DNA of 64,000 nt from Cunninghamia lanceolata (taxonomy: Eukaryota; Streptophyta; Pinopsida; Cupressales; Cupressaceae): contig BSBN01001362.1 of assembly GCA_027924645.1 (NCBI GenBank), positions 2,262,501 through 2,326,500 of the forward strand, in the 5' to 3' direction. The notes under the pieces were generated by a model that was given only the letters and a program-made list of their open reading frames with translations, was not told the DNA's origin and ran no database searches. Shown one piece after another: positions 11,613 to 23,024 of the stretch. A program made the translations under genes and the position numbers. How positions within the stretch are numbered: position 1 is the stretch's first letter; the number at the start of each line of letters is the position of its first letter.

Positions 11613-13132
11613 CTAATTTTGCCTATTGCAATTGTTGTTGTTGCCATTGTTGTTGCTTCCATTGTTGTTATTGTTGTTGTATGAGCTGTCATGATTGAGA
11701 AGTGGATCTTTGTAAGCCACATGTGTCTCATTGGAAGTATGTTGTTGAGTTCCTCCTTGATTTTGATCAAGTACATCTTGGATAACATGTTTGAGACAGA
11801 TACAATTGTTGGTTGTATGTCCTCTTCCTCTATGATACTCACAATAATCAGTGTCTTTCCAATAGTGAGGTTTTATTTGAGGTTCGTAATCACTTGTTGG
11901 CGGTAGAGAGATTTCATTGTTGGCCAATAGCTTCCTTAATGCAGACTCTTGGGACTCACCCAGCAGTGTGAATTTTTGCCTTGGATTTGAGTTGAACCAT
12001 GGCCTTGGCTCCCGAGAGAATGTTTTGTTGGGTGTAACATTGCTTGCTTCTCCTTTGAGAGTGAATATTGGTTGTTGTTTGGGAGCCACCACCTTGGCAT
12101 CAACTACTCCATCGTTGATGACATTTTTATTTTTAGTCCAAAACTTTTATTTGTTAGTCGTGTAGTTGGAGGTAGGTGTGTCCTTGTATAACTTGATTTG
12201 CCCCTTGGCGATCATAGATTTCTCAATGAACAATCCCATTTCAATGACCTTTGAAAATGAAGTAGGGCATTGAATTTGTATTTGATAGCTAAGATCAGAG
12301 TTGAGGTTATGGACAAACATCTCCATTAGTTGCTTCTTTGGCACATCATATGAGCATTTGCTTGCTAGTTGTCTCCACCTTTGTAGGAAGGAGGTGAATG
12401 ATTCACCACTCTTTTGCTTGGTGTTACATAGGTCGAGCATGTAGACTTCGTGTTCAATATTGTAAGTGAAGTGTGTGATGAATTTGTTGACTAACTCATC
12501 AAAAGTTTTGATGCCCGGTGGAAGCCGTGAGAACCACTCCATGGCTTGACTACCTAGAGATCTAGGGAATAGTCTCATTAAGTAAGTCTCATTGTGAGCT
12601 ACTTCCATGCATGCTGCGTTGAATTCCCTAATGTGATCTCTAGGGTCCCCTTTCCCTTTGTATTTGTCAAACATAGGAACTTCGAATTGAAAGGGAAATG
12701 ATGTCATGTTCAAACTTTTATCAAAGGGGTATGGTGCAATATCTTCCAAGGAGTAGGTTTTAGTGTTGGTACCCATCTTGAAATCTGTCATTTGTTGCAT
12801 TAGACCCTTGATTTGTTTCCTCATTTCTTCCATGGGAGTGTTTGGGTCTATGGCTTTCTTTCCTTTTTCATGATTATCCTCTATGGTTTCTTGGATTTTG
12901 CTTAGATCGAAATCGGCAGGGAGTTTAATTCCATGATTTGCAAGATGATAAAATACTTGTGAGGGTCCTCATGGAGCACTTTCTCTAGCAAGCCTTGAAA
13001 TTTCTGATCTTGGAGGTGTCCTTGATACTCTTCGTGAAAGATTTCTTCATCACTATCATGAGGGGTGATAATGTGGTTGGATGATCTGGCCATTTCAAGT
13101 TGCCTTTTGTATTGAGATCTAGTAAGAACCAT
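11613..13132 (-). pseudogene. Element A gag
   Basis: The likely start is ATG 13132, giving M-V-L-T-R-S-Q, a usual Tat gag N-terminus. The retrotransposon Gag domain (L-F-P-R-S-L then A-M-E-W-F then F-V-N/T-H-F) lies at about 12700-12250. A variant zinc knuckle C-E-Y-H-R-G-R-G-H-x4-C is near 11830, then an Asn-rich tail. There is a frameshift near 12950, a TAA at 12147 and a further stop at 11613. Gag would form the virus-like particle and package the RNA. Confidence 0.82.
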
Positions 13133-13615
13133 GCAAGGTGGCATGGGATGAGGTGGGATGAAACTAGAGATTTTGGCAAGGTGCCGATGGAGACTATTGA
13201 GAATAGGATACTTATGACAAGATTTGGACAAGGGACTCTTTCGATCAATGATTCCAAGTAAGACGGCCAATACAAGACGATAGCTACTAGTAAGGGTACT
13301 CGATACCTGTCTTACTGTGTAGGGACTAGTCGTACACCAACACCAATAGAAAAGTTCTGTGACTTACTAGGGTTACTTGAATCTAAAATGATACGAAAAA
13401 GGGGCCTATGCTGATTAGATATGGAATACTTTGACTCTAGAGTAGGAAGACTTGATAGAAGGCGAATGAGATGACCAATGAAAGAGGGAGTAACCTATGG
13501 AATGGATGAAAAAGTGACTGAAAGGTAAGATTTGATATCAGAACTTGGAGCTAGACTGAAATGGGTACCTTGAAATAAAAAAAATTCTCTCAAAGACTAT
13601 GGAAGTGCTCACTGT

Positions 13616-13800
13616 CACGCATGCGCTAGAACAGATGCGCCACGAAAACTGGTAAATGCGCCACTAGTCGGCACAGAAGTGTCGCACTGGTAAATATCAA
13701 ATGCATCATAACAGGTTGTAAAAGCACTACAAGTCAGTATAGATGCACCGCAGGTCTGTGCAAATGCGTAGCAATAGAGGACGAATGCGCCACTCTCGTT
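13616..13800 (-). repeat. AAATGCGCCA motif cluster (leader 1)
   Basis: About eight decayed copies of a motif near AAATGCGCCAC, spaced about 20-30 bp. On the plus strand they are the reverse complement of the cluster at 1537-1765. Confidence 0.55.
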
Positions 13801-14550
13801 TTCTCAGTGATTTTTGCAAGTTTTTGGTAATTTTTTGATGTTTTTGGTACTTTGGTTGTAAGGAGGTCTTTTTGATCTGATTTTCTGAAATTATGGCAAG
13901 AAGACACAACAAACACAGAATATTTTTATGGTTTTTTATTTTTTATTTTTATTTTTTTTGGTGATTTTTTGACTCTTTTTGGACTAAAAAGAAAGCAAGT
14001 ACAAACCTAGGTTTCAAAGGACAGTATAAAACCAAATTCTCACTATCTCTAGTGAAGCATCTTCGAGAGGTGATAATCACCCTTCCCTACACCAGATTAT
14101 AGGGGTTTTTGGTCTACTAAAACAAAGGATGAGTAATAAAGGCAACCGTTCAAGTGGTTATACATGTGGCAGTATTACTCTCCATTATGGAGTCTCCCAG
14201 CCTGCAAGGATTGCACCTTGGAGGGTTTTGGGGGAGGTTGGTTGTCGGTATAACACAACTACACTCATTGTTTGAAGCTTTCACTCCAAACAAAATTTAT
14301 TTATAGTGGCTTGGAAGGGCTTGCCGTCTATCCTGTTACCACTTAGGGTCATTCTTACTTGGATGAATGGTATCCAAGAGCAGGCCCCTCTAAAGGAAAA
14401 ACACATGCGAAAATGATATGTCTGGCATTTTGGTCACCCAAGATAGGGGAGAGCATAGGCCTGGTATCATTCCCAAAACACAGAATACAGTGGTTCTTTT
14501 CCCCTAGTTAAAATAAGAAAAACTAGATGAGCTATCTACTTGGGCAAGCA

Positions 14551-14890
14551 CAGAAATTTGTTAACTTTAAAGTGATAACAAGATAGCAATGGTCCAGTTT
14601 TACCAAGATAGCACTGATGTGTTTAATTTTATCCCAGATAGCATGAATTTGTTAACTTTGAAGTGATGATCAAGATAGCAATGGTTCAGTTTTACCTAGA
14701 TAGCAATGATGTGTTCAATTTTATCTAGATAGCACAAATTTGTTAACTTTGAAGTGATAATCAAGATAGCAATGGTTTAGTTTTACCCAGATAGCAATGA
14801 TGTGTTCAATTTTATCCAGATAGAAATGAGTTGTTAACTTTAAAAGATAGCAATATAGCAATGATTCAATGATATGCAAGATAGCAATGA
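14551..14890 (-). repeat. 91-bp tandem repeat with sub-monomers of about 30 bp
   Basis: GTTAACTTT anchors at 14560, 14651, 14742 and 14833 give an exact 91-bp period and about 3.7 copies. Each unit contains three AGATAGCA sub-repeats about 26, 29 and 36 bp long, so it is a small higher-order repeat. Confidence 0.9.
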
Positions 14891-15099
14891 TTCAATTACC
14901 GCCTTCCTAGTTAAAACTATGTGAGATTTGCATGAGCATCCATTTACTTTCCCGTTAGAAATTGAAGTGTGAGTTAACAAGTGCAACTATATGATTCTAA
15001 ACCAGTACCTAGCTTGCAAAATAGATCAAGAGAGTTCCTACAAAAAGACGTTAGCATTAGCAAAAAACTTCAAGGAAACCCTAAAAATCACTACCTAGA

Positions 15100-15385
15100 T
15101 CAGATGCGCTGCTTCAGAGATTGAATGCGCAGAAATAAATCTCAGAAGCGCTGCAGTACATATGCGCTAAGACAGAGGTCAAAAGCACAAGAAAATAATG
15201 TATATGCATCAAACTGACATATGCACCGTATCAGAGGGAAGATGCGCCGTAACAGAGTCTGTATGTGCCGAAAGAATGTATGCACCGGAACAGACAGTAT
15301 ATGCATTAGATTAGAGATTGTATGCGTTGAAGGAACATATGCACTGTAACAGACAGTAGATGTGTGTTAGGATGTGTCAGATGTG
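15100..15385 (-). repeat. ATGCGC motif cluster (leader 2)
   Basis: Roughly ten decayed copies of ATGCGCC/ATGCGCT are spaced about 20-30 bp apart, related to the clusters at 13616 and (inverted) 1537. Confidence 0.55.
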
Positions 15386-15451
15386 CTGTTTCCTCTTGTG
15401 TACGACTTTCTAAAACATAAAAAACTTAGTTTTTGGGTTAAATTTGGGGCT

Positions 15452-15470
15452 AGGCCTTATGGTGGGCGCC
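15452..15470 (-). other. Primer binding site of element A
   Basis: On the minus strand, five bases after the 5' LTR, the sequence reads TGGCGCCCACCATAAGGCC. It begins with TGG, the complement of the tRNA CCA end, as in other TGGCGCC-type primer sites of Tat elements. The exact tRNA was not determined. Confidence 0.75.
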
Positions 15471-15475
15471 AAAAA

Positions 15476-16683
15476 TGTTAAGGGAAAATTGGAGTAAACA
15501 TGAATAATCAATATAATCAATATCAAAATACCCAAAACTCAATGAAATATAGAAACAAAGAGATCAATCAAACAAAAGAACTTCAAAAACCTTTGCAAAC
15601 CTCAAAGCTTCATAGCTTCCATTGGTTGCCTATCTCAATTGATCTTGCATGTATGAATAAGGCCCTCAGAGAGTGCACTTCCTTGCTATTCCAAGATTGT
15701 CAATGGAGAACGGCTATGATGAGGCTTTGTAATGAAGAGGAGCTTCACAACAATGGTAGTAGTATGGTAACGAGTGTGATCACAAGCAATGAAGGAATTG
15801 GTGCCAAAGGTGCACTGTAATTCCTGCAGAGTAACAATACTTAAAGCTTGGATGAATAAAATAGAAGAATAGGGTTGAATTTATAGACTTGTGAGAGAAG
15901 AGATCAACAGTATAGAAAGAATGAGAAGATCAACGATTGAGAAACCTTGAGGAATGTGTGCGAATAAAAAGAAGACATGTGTCTTGCTCTATTTTGCATG
16001 AGAAGAATTAATAAAATAGAAGAATGAGTTAATTGAAGAGATTAATCAATTAAAAGAATAGATCAATCAGTTAAGAGAATAGAACTAGAGAATAGAAATT
16101 GCATGGGGATGAAAAGATATTTTAGCTCAATTAAATATTTAGAATATTCAATTATATGTGCACAAGGATTGAATTATATTTAGAGATAACTCAATTTAGA
16201 AGAAATAGACAACTTAAATAAATATTTGATTTATTTAAATTTAGAGAAGATATTATTGGAAGAAATAATTAAATAATTGGTAGTATTTAATTTAGAATGA
16301 ATTTGGAAGAACTAAAAGATAAGAAAGCAAAATAAATAAATAAATTTATTTAATTGTTTGTGCATGATTTGGAAGAATAAACAAAATATTTGATTATATT
16401 TTATTTTTGGAGATTGAGAGGATTTAAATAAATTTGATTTGATTTATTCAAATTTGGAAGAATGATTTGATTTAATTAAATAATTGAGAATTATTTAATT
16501 GTTTGGAAGAATTTAATTAAATAAAGGATTTTATTTAATTTTGACTTTAAATGATATTTAATTAACTTAGAGGAATATGAATCCAATAAATAAATTTATT
16601 TATTTATTGATAGAGGAATAAAGATGGAATAAATATTAAGAATATTTATTTAGACCGAGTGGTGTCATTTTTAGGCATATACA
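15476..16683 (-). repeat. 5' LTR of element A (complete, 1208 bp)
   Basis: On the plus strand it starts TGTTAAGGG and ends ATATACA, giving TG...CA termini. It matches 1-920 over its right 924 bp. The flanking bases AGATG at 16684 should recur outside the window left of the other LTR if a 5-bp TSD is present. The plus-strand ORF at 15500-15820 lies entirely inside this LTR and is not taken as a gene. Confidence 0.93.
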
Positions 16684-17255
16684 AGATGAAATGTTGAACT
16701 AAACTTCAAAGCTGTCTTCATCTTCTTTCAAAGTGTCTTCCAAAAATATCTAAGAAATCTTGTGTCTCTATCTGAAATTATGCTCTTAGGTAATCCATGC
16801 AATCTCACAATCTCCTTGAAAAATAGGTCAGCTACATGTACTGCATCAGTTGTCTTCTTACAAGGTATGAAATGTGCCATCTTTGAAAATTTGTCCACCA
16901 CTACAAATATTTAATCATGTCCTCTCTGTGTCTTAGGCAATCCCATTATGAAATCCATACTTATGTCTTCCCAAGGTCTCTCTGGTACTACCAAAGGTTT
17001 ATACAATCCAATATTCTGACTACTTCCTTTTGCAACTTGACAAATTCTACAACTTTGCACCAATTTCCTAACATCCTTATGTATCTGAGGCCAAAAGTAA
17101 CTTTCACTTACCAAAGCCACTGTCTTATCAATGCCAAAATGTCCTTCCAATCCACCACTATGTTTCTCCTTGACCAAATTGTTTCTCATTGAACTCCTAG
17201 GTATGCACAATTGATTTCCTCTAAACAACATATCTTCCTGAATGAAATAGTCCAA
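16684..17255 (-). pseudogene. Element B integrase fragment
   Basis: The HHCC zinc domain (H-S-G-G-L-E-G-H-F-G then C-R-I-C) is followed by S-M-D-F-I-M-G-L-P with the first catalytic Asp and I-S-D-R-D near 16785 with the second. Reading stops at 16684, where element A is inserted, so the catalytic Glu and any chromodomain are missing here. A TGA near 16730 replaces a Trp, and a stop follows the G-H-D residues at 16911. Confidence 0.87.
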
Positions 17256-17265
17256 CCACTTACTC

Positions 17266-17620
17266 CTATCTAATCACGATAGGTTCTTTGCATGCTTTTC
17301 GAGGTGCTACAAAATCAATATCTCCTTCATACATGTTCTTTAATTCTTCAAATCCCAACACTTCAATTCTCATCTCTATCAACAAGTTCCTTCTCCTACT
17401 CAATGCATCTGTAACTTTGTTTGATTTCCCACTGCTATGCTTCAATACAAAAGTATAACTTTGCCTGAACTCTAACCATCTCATATGTCTCTGGTTCAAC
17501 TTTTCTTGACTGTTCAAATACTATAAAGCTTGATGATCTGTATACAACACAAACTCCTTAGGCAACAAATAATGTCTCCACTTCTTCAAGGCTTGTATTA
17601 TGTCATAGAACTCCTAATCA
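17266..17620 (-). pseudogene. Element B RNase H C-terminal part
   Basis: The segment with R-H-M-R-W-L-E-F and S-N-K-V-T-D-A-L-S-R-R is the C-terminal RNase H/connection of Ty3/Gypsy pol. It is in another frame from the RT ORF, with the shift near 17625. Most of 17520-17620 is readable only with stops. Confidence 0.75.
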
Positions 17621-17624
17621 TAAA

Positions 17625-18854
17625 CTAAATAGCTCCCCCTTTTTTATTCAACTTTTCACTGAAATATGCTAGAGGTCTACCTTCTTGACTTAACACTACT
17701 CCTATTGCATTCCCACTTGCATCACAATCTACTTGAAATACCTTATTGAAATTTGATAATGCTAACATAGGTTGCTCTGTCACTTTATGCTTCAACAACT
17801 CAAAGCTTTTATCTACTCCTAATGTCCACTTGAAATCTTTTCTATCACCTCTCATTATCTCTGTCATAGGGTTACATACTGAATTGAAATTTCTGATGAA
17901 CTTCCGGTAGAAACAAGCCAATCCATGAAATGATCTGACTTCTCCAATTCTCTCTAGTGTAGGCCATTCAACAATTGCTCTCACTTTCTCAGGGTCCATC
18001 TTCAATCCTTCCGCAGAAATCACAAATCCCAAGTATACTAATTCTTCCTTCATGAAACTACATTTCTTGATGTTTATCAACAATTTCTCTTCTCTCAGTC
18101 TCTACAATACTTGTCTTAGGTGCAATAGATGTTCTTTTGTTGTCATACTAAAAATTAGAATGTCATCCAGATATACAATAACAAACTTACCCAAGAATCT
18201 CTTCAAGACTTCATTCATCAATCTCATGAAAGTACTCGGTTCATTTGTCAATCCAAAAGGCATCACTAACCACTCATACAATCTTTCATTTGTCTTAAAA
18301 GTAGTCTTCCATTCATCTCCTTCTCTGATCCTGATATGATGGTATCCACTCTTCAAATCTATCTTTGTGAAATATTTTGCTCCACTCGAACAATCCATAA
18401 TGTCATCCATCCTAGGTAAAGGAAATCTATACTTAACTGTGATCTTGTTTATTGCTCTAGAGTCTGTACACATTCTCCATTCTCCATCCTTCTTTGGTAC
18501 TAACACTACAGGTACTGCACAAGGACTCAATCTTTCTCTAATCAGACCTTTCCTCAGCAACTCTTGTATCTATTTGTTCAATTCTTCATTCTCTGCCAGT
18601 GTCATTTTGTGTGCTGCTTTGTTAGGCAAACTAGTTCTAGGTATAAGGTCCATGTGATGACTGATACTCCTGATTGGTGGCAATCCTTTAGGTACATTAT
18701 CTAATATGATGTCTTCATACTCTGTCAGCAACTTAGTTATCTCCTCCGTTTGTGATTCTTCAATCTCCTTCAATGTTTTAGGCTTCTTAGGAATCAAGGC
18801 ATAACACATATTCTCATGTCTCAAACCCTCCAAAAATTTCCTTCCATCTACCAA
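17625..18854 (-). pseudogene. Element B reverse transcriptase and RNase H N-terminal part
   Basis: The frame is shared from 18854 to 17625 with two stops (about 18570 and 18102). Motifs: [36 protein letters not shown], catalytic V-Y-L-D-D near 18175, and the RNase H start V-D-C-D-A-S-G near 17730. Catalytic Asp residues are present. It converts element RNA to cDNA. Confidence 0.88.
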
Positions 18855-18939
18855 ACAGATTCTACATTCCCATAGACTTCACTCTTAGGGTCATCTTCTA
18901 AATGAATCAAGGTAATTCTCTTTCCATTTGATGTTATAG

Positions 18940-19263
18940 TTATGTGTTCTTCCTCCCATCATGTGTAGCTTTCCTATCATACTGCCAAGGTCTACCCAAC
19001 AAGATATGACATACATCCATAGGCATAATATCACACAAAGTTTCGTCATGATAAGATCCAATATGAAATTTCACCAAACATTGTTCACTCACCAATACCT
19101 TATGATCATCCTGAATCCATGCTATCTGATAGGGCTTAGGGTGTTTCAATCTTTCCAACTTTAGCTTAGTCACCATCTCTTTTGAAACTAGGTTATCTGA
19201 ATTACCACTATCAATTACAACTTTACAACATTTACCTCTTGATTTGCATCTGGTTCTAAACAA
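18940..19263 (-). pseudogene. Element B aspartic protease
   Basis: The active-site loop V-V-I-D-S-G-N-S is near 19205 with D-S-G retained, and the domain ends with C-H-I-L-L-G-R-P-W (about 19000). This fits a retroviral-type aspartic protease. Confidence 0.8.
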
Positions 19264-20407
19264 GCTTTTCCTTTGCGGTGGTTCCTAATTTGTCTCTACT
19301 TGAAATAATGCTCTCCTCATGACAAGTGATTCTCCTTTCTCAGGTTTACCAACTGAATTGGGTGATCCAATAGGTTCTTCTTCCACATAGACTGCTCTTC
19401 CACTGTTCTTTGTCCTCTTGCTTGTACTCCCCTGATTACATTCAAATGATCTAAGTCCTTCACCTCCACACTTAAAATAGGTTCCTCTAAATGTTCTCCT
19501 ATCAGTTCCTCTTCCTTATCTTATGTATCCTTCACTCCGGTATGGACTAGGGTTTCCTCTGCGGTAGAAATTTCTATCATCTATCCAATATGCATTGTTA
19601 TCTATGTCCTCCTTCTTGAATGTGTTCTCTTGTTTGTTTTGCTCTACATATGGTCTCTCTCCCTCAAAAAATGTTCTACCTCTCTAAAATTTACCTCCTC
19701 TACCTCTTTGTTTCTAATCATGCTTCTTATTCAACTTTTCTTCAACCTTCAGGGCAAACTGATATGCTTCTTCTAGTGTTGTCATCCTTACCAAACTCAG
19801 TTCCTCTTGAATGTTCAATCTCAGTCCATTTATGTATCTAGCCAGTTTCTCCTTGCTTGCTTCACTATGTCCTATCCTTATGATCATCTTATGAAATTCT
19901 TCAGTATACTCCTTCACATATTTCTCCTTTTGTCTCAGGTTTTGCAATCTCTTCAATAGTTCTAACTCATAGTGAGCAGGTATAAACTGATTCTTCAATT
20001 TTGTCACCATCCTGTCCCACTTTGTAATCTTTTCCTTTCCTCTTCTATTTCTATCCAACTAAACTTCTTTCCACCATATAGTAGCATGTCCTTTCAGCTG
20101 TCTTTGCAAATTTCACCTTCTCCAGATCTTCAACTTCTTCGTACTCAAAGTATTCTTCCATGTCATTCATCCAGTCAATCAATTCTTCAAGATTTAAATT
20201 GTCAGTATAGTTTGGTACATCAACTCTAGGTATTTTTTCAATCTTTGAAATAGCTTGCAACATCTTGACTTGATCAGATTCTTCTTCTTCTTCTTCACCT
20301 CTTAGGGTTTCTTCAGTTTGGTTCATAGATTGAAATTCTTCATCATCACTCTCAATATCAATTCTAGGGCTTAGTCCTTTTCTTCTATCTTCTTCAATAG
20401 CGTCCAT
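19264..20407 (-). pseudogene. Element B gag
   Basis: The N-terminus at 20407 (M-D-A-I-E-E-D) is acidic. The Gag domain is split between 20407-20051 and 20058-19714 by a frameshift near 20055 (R-R-G-K-E-K-I-T-K-W-D segment). A decayed CCHC knuckle (C-G-G-E-G-L-R-S-F-E-C, with the His replaced by Leu) is near 19465. A Glu-rich run is encoded by CTTCTT reiteration at 20280-20300. Confidence 0.75.
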
Positions 20408-20685
20408 TCTAATTCACATTTTTTTCATCATTTCCATCATCTCATCCATTCTTCCAGCCATTGTTCTAACAATAGGGATTCTCCTTGGTGGCATTCTTCC
20501 TAGGATCACGTGTAACTGCCTCAAGTTCAGCGATCGAGATACAAGGTAACAACTGCCTCACAATCGACAATCGGTTGCAACACAAGCAACCTACCTCAGA
20601 TTCGGTGATCTGTCCACAATATGATTTTACAAAATTCCTTTGCCAACTTTGCTCAATTCACTCCCAAAGATTCAAACTTTTTCTT

Positions 20686-20693
20686 TGATACCA
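20686..20693 (-). other. Primer binding site of element B
   Basis: On the minus strand it reads TGGTATCA(AAG), matching the start of the initiator-tRNA-Met primer site used by many plant LTR elements. It lies a few bases inside the presumed LTR end (about 20696-20699). Confidence 0.72.
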
Positions 20694-20698
20694 CTTGG

Positions 20699-21540
20699 TG
20701 CAGTCATGGTTAGGAGGGTTCACAAAGTGAACTATCCAGGTTGTGCAGCTAGAGTAAACATAATGAAAACAATTCAAAGATATAAAGAAAATGTAGATTC
20801 ATTCATTTAGTATATCATAGAATTCAAATATAGATTGGTCGGCAACATGCAGGCTTACAATTAGGGCTCACATGCCTGCTTACAGAATATCAGAATAGGC
20901 ACAAGATATAGCTTTGAAGCTCATTCGCAAGAATTCAAACTATCAACTATCTCTATGAATTTCACTACTTTCCTATGCATCTATTACATCAATATATATC
21001 ATTTCTAGAACATAAGATTCTTCCATGTCGACCAAGGAAGATCACAAACTCCAATGAAGAGCTGTAACATGTGTACACGGATAGGTCACACCTATTTGAA
21101 TAGAACTCTTTCATGAATGAATAAAATTGCGTGTGGATCTCAGGGAAGGTTGGCCATGAACCAAACAACATTGAATGATCTATAATTTAGCTCCACAGGT
21201 CGAGAAATGCTCCGCAAGTCTTCTCCTTCAACTGATTATCTAAGACTATTAGGATGCTCTGTTATGAGAAAATAGTCAATCTTTTGATAGCGATATCTTA
21301 TTGGTACCTGATCCAAATGCTCTAAAAATTGGATATGATGTGCTTGAATGTGTCTAGATGCTAAGTTGAGCTCCATAAGATCTGAAATGCAACTACAGTA
21401 AAATGTAGACCAAAATATAGAAACTGCTATTGATTGAACTACTTGAACTGAACTGGAAAATGAAAAGAAACAAACTGAAATGCAAATGTTTTTGGTGGAT
21501 TCAAGATTGCTCTTGAACTAGGGATGCTCCTACATCAGGA
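20699..21540 (-). repeat. Probable 5' LTR of element B
   Basis: The region next to the PBS begins TGCAGTCATGG on the plus strand. A minus-strand TATA-like GATATATATTG occurs near 21000-20990. The outer end is guessed near 21540, where the minus strand would start TGATGTAGGAGC. The second LTR is not in the window, so both limits are tentative. Confidence 0.45.
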
Positions 21541-21828
21541 TGCAAGTGTGATTGCTAGGTTGAATGTTGCTCGAAACTGTCTACCTACAATTCTTAATAC
21601 TATTTCACCTTCAACCTATCACCAAATTTGAGTGCTTAAAATCTGTAGAGTCTTCATTATCTAATAAAATTTGAATTCAATAATGTATATGAAGAAATTC
21701 AAATATATAACTTATTAACTGTAAACCCTCTCAAATACAATTATTTGTCTATTTAACTCACTCTAAAATTGAAAGAAAATTATTAACAAAACTATCAATA
21801 TCAATAGTACCATTACACGATTATACTT

Positions 21829-22233
21829 ATGAAAGTGCATCATCCAAGGATTTGGATTAAAATTCCAGCCCAAAATTTAGCATTTTCCTTTGAAGAATGC
21901 ATGGCTGGTCACCCACATACAAGTTTTGAAAATGCCAGAAAAAACTCAGTATTCCCTAATGAAGTCGTTGCTTCTATTTTAATGTCGCTGCACAGTAAAA
22001 GAATAATGTTCGAAGGATTTATTAGTTCCTTCCAAGGGAACTATTGCGACCTCGAAATGCTTAACTGGGCATTTATTAAAACAGTTCTTGTCAATCAGAG
22101 CTCTACTTTTTTAGTTCCTATTTGTATGCTAATGATAATGAAATGACCGAACATTTTCTGGAAGAAGCAGGCAAACAAGATGGCATTTTTTTGGCGATGA
22201 GAAGTTTCCCAACAAAGCTTCCACAGAAAAAAC
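21829..22233 (+). pseudogene. Unrecognised gene fragment (possible last exon)
   Basis: ATG 21829 opens 105 codons with gene-like, non-repetitive composition ending TGA at 22146. Allowing a one-base slip in the T-run at about 22107-22113, the reading continues in the next frame for another ~40 codons (Y-L-Y-A-N-D-N-E-M-T-E-H-F-L-E-E-A-G) to TAA 22233. This suggests a longer exon with a frameshift. I do not recognise the family. No signal peptide or membrane segment is evident. Confidence 0.35.
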
Positions 22234-22239
22234 CTATCA

Positions 22240-22864
22240 ACTAAATTAGATTCCTAAAACCTAAAACAAAATGCATCTTGAAACGTCCTAAATGTCGCTC
22301 TTCTTGTCTTAACTTTTCCCCACATAATCTCCTTTCAAAACCTACAATTCCTACTCTCTTTCCACTCTTCTCAATAATTAGAACAACACTTTTTTTTTCT
22401 CCACGAACATAAATAAATATACACAAATAATCCACATTATCAAGTCATTTAATTCTAAAATAGAATCCAAACAAGAAAATCCTAAATAAATTGTTTTTTT
22501 CATTCCCACCTTTATTCCTTGCTTTATTTCCATTCTCACCTTTACACATTGTTTTATTTCTATATACATGTGATTAGGATATTTAAAACTTAAAAAAATA
22601 GTTTTTTTAAAATTAAAAACAAGTGAAGTACTTTAAAATATCTATTTTCTAAAGTAATATACTACACTTATTCATTAATTTTTTAAAAAATTAAATTTAC
22701 TTTTTTTAAAATAGCTTAATACTTTATACTTTTTAATATGATTTAACTTAGCCTACTCATTGCAATGTATAAATGTGTGTGAGATTTATTTATTTATTTT
22801 TGTCTTGATTGCTTGTTTATAAATATTATCAAGTATAAAATAATAATAATTATTTTTTAATAAA
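22240..22864. other. AT-rich intergenic DNA
   Basis: Long A and T runs, with no credible ORF, RNA gene or repeat structure seen. Confidence 0.5.
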
Positions 22865-23024
22865 AGAGGGGTAAAAATTTATTAAAAAGAAATGACAGGT
22901 ACGAAAAGGAGGGCAACCACCCCCATAAACAACAGAGATCCAGAGAAAAGAACCAATAGAACAATCATCCAAACCAGACCTAGGGAAACATCCCCAATAC
23001 TAAAGCCCCAAGCAAGGGCCTCAA

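Larger units (their letters stand above)
13133..15451 (-). other. Element A 5' untranslated leader
   Basis: This long leader between PBS and gag has no credible ORF. It contains a T-rich tract (13920-13975), two GCGCAT motif clusters and a 91-bp tandem repeat. Long leaders are normal in Tat/Ogre elements. Confidence 0.7.
1..16683 (-). mobile_element. Element A: Tat-lineage Ty3/Gypsy LTR retrotransposon
   Basis: The sequence from 1 to 920 recurs at 15760-16683, so these are the two LTRs of one element. All gag-pol domains between them read on the minus strand: gag, protease, G-patch, RT, classical RNase H, a second archaeal-type RNase H, integrase. The double RNase H, the G-patch and an extra antisense ORF between integrase and 3' LTR are known traits of the Tat clade. 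The left edge removes about 284 bp of the 3' LTR, so the full length is near 17 kb. All ORFs carry stops or frameshifts, so this copy cannot act autonomously. About 28 substitutions in 915 aligned LTR bases, plus a few indels, suggest a moderately old insertion. It lies inside the integrase of element B. Confidence 0.93.
16684..21540 (-). mobile_element. Element B: chromovirus-like Ty3/Gypsy element, interrupted by element A
   Basis: On the minus strand the order is 5' LTR (about 20699-21540), PBS, gag, protease, RT, RNase H, integrase. At 16684 the integrase is cut in its catalytic core, just after K-F-S-S, by the end of element A; the rest must lie left of the window. RT and integrase style ([17 protein letters not shown]) are of the chromovirus type. 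Multiple frameshifts and stops mark it as old. The outer LTR end is not fixed because the partner LTR is absent. Confidence 0.85.

Noticed and set aside
15500..15820. Plus-strand ORF of 106 codons
   Set aside because: It lies wholly in the 5' LTR of element A, antisense to the element, and has low-complexity Asn/Gln composition. The other LTR copy carries only part of it and no domain is seen.
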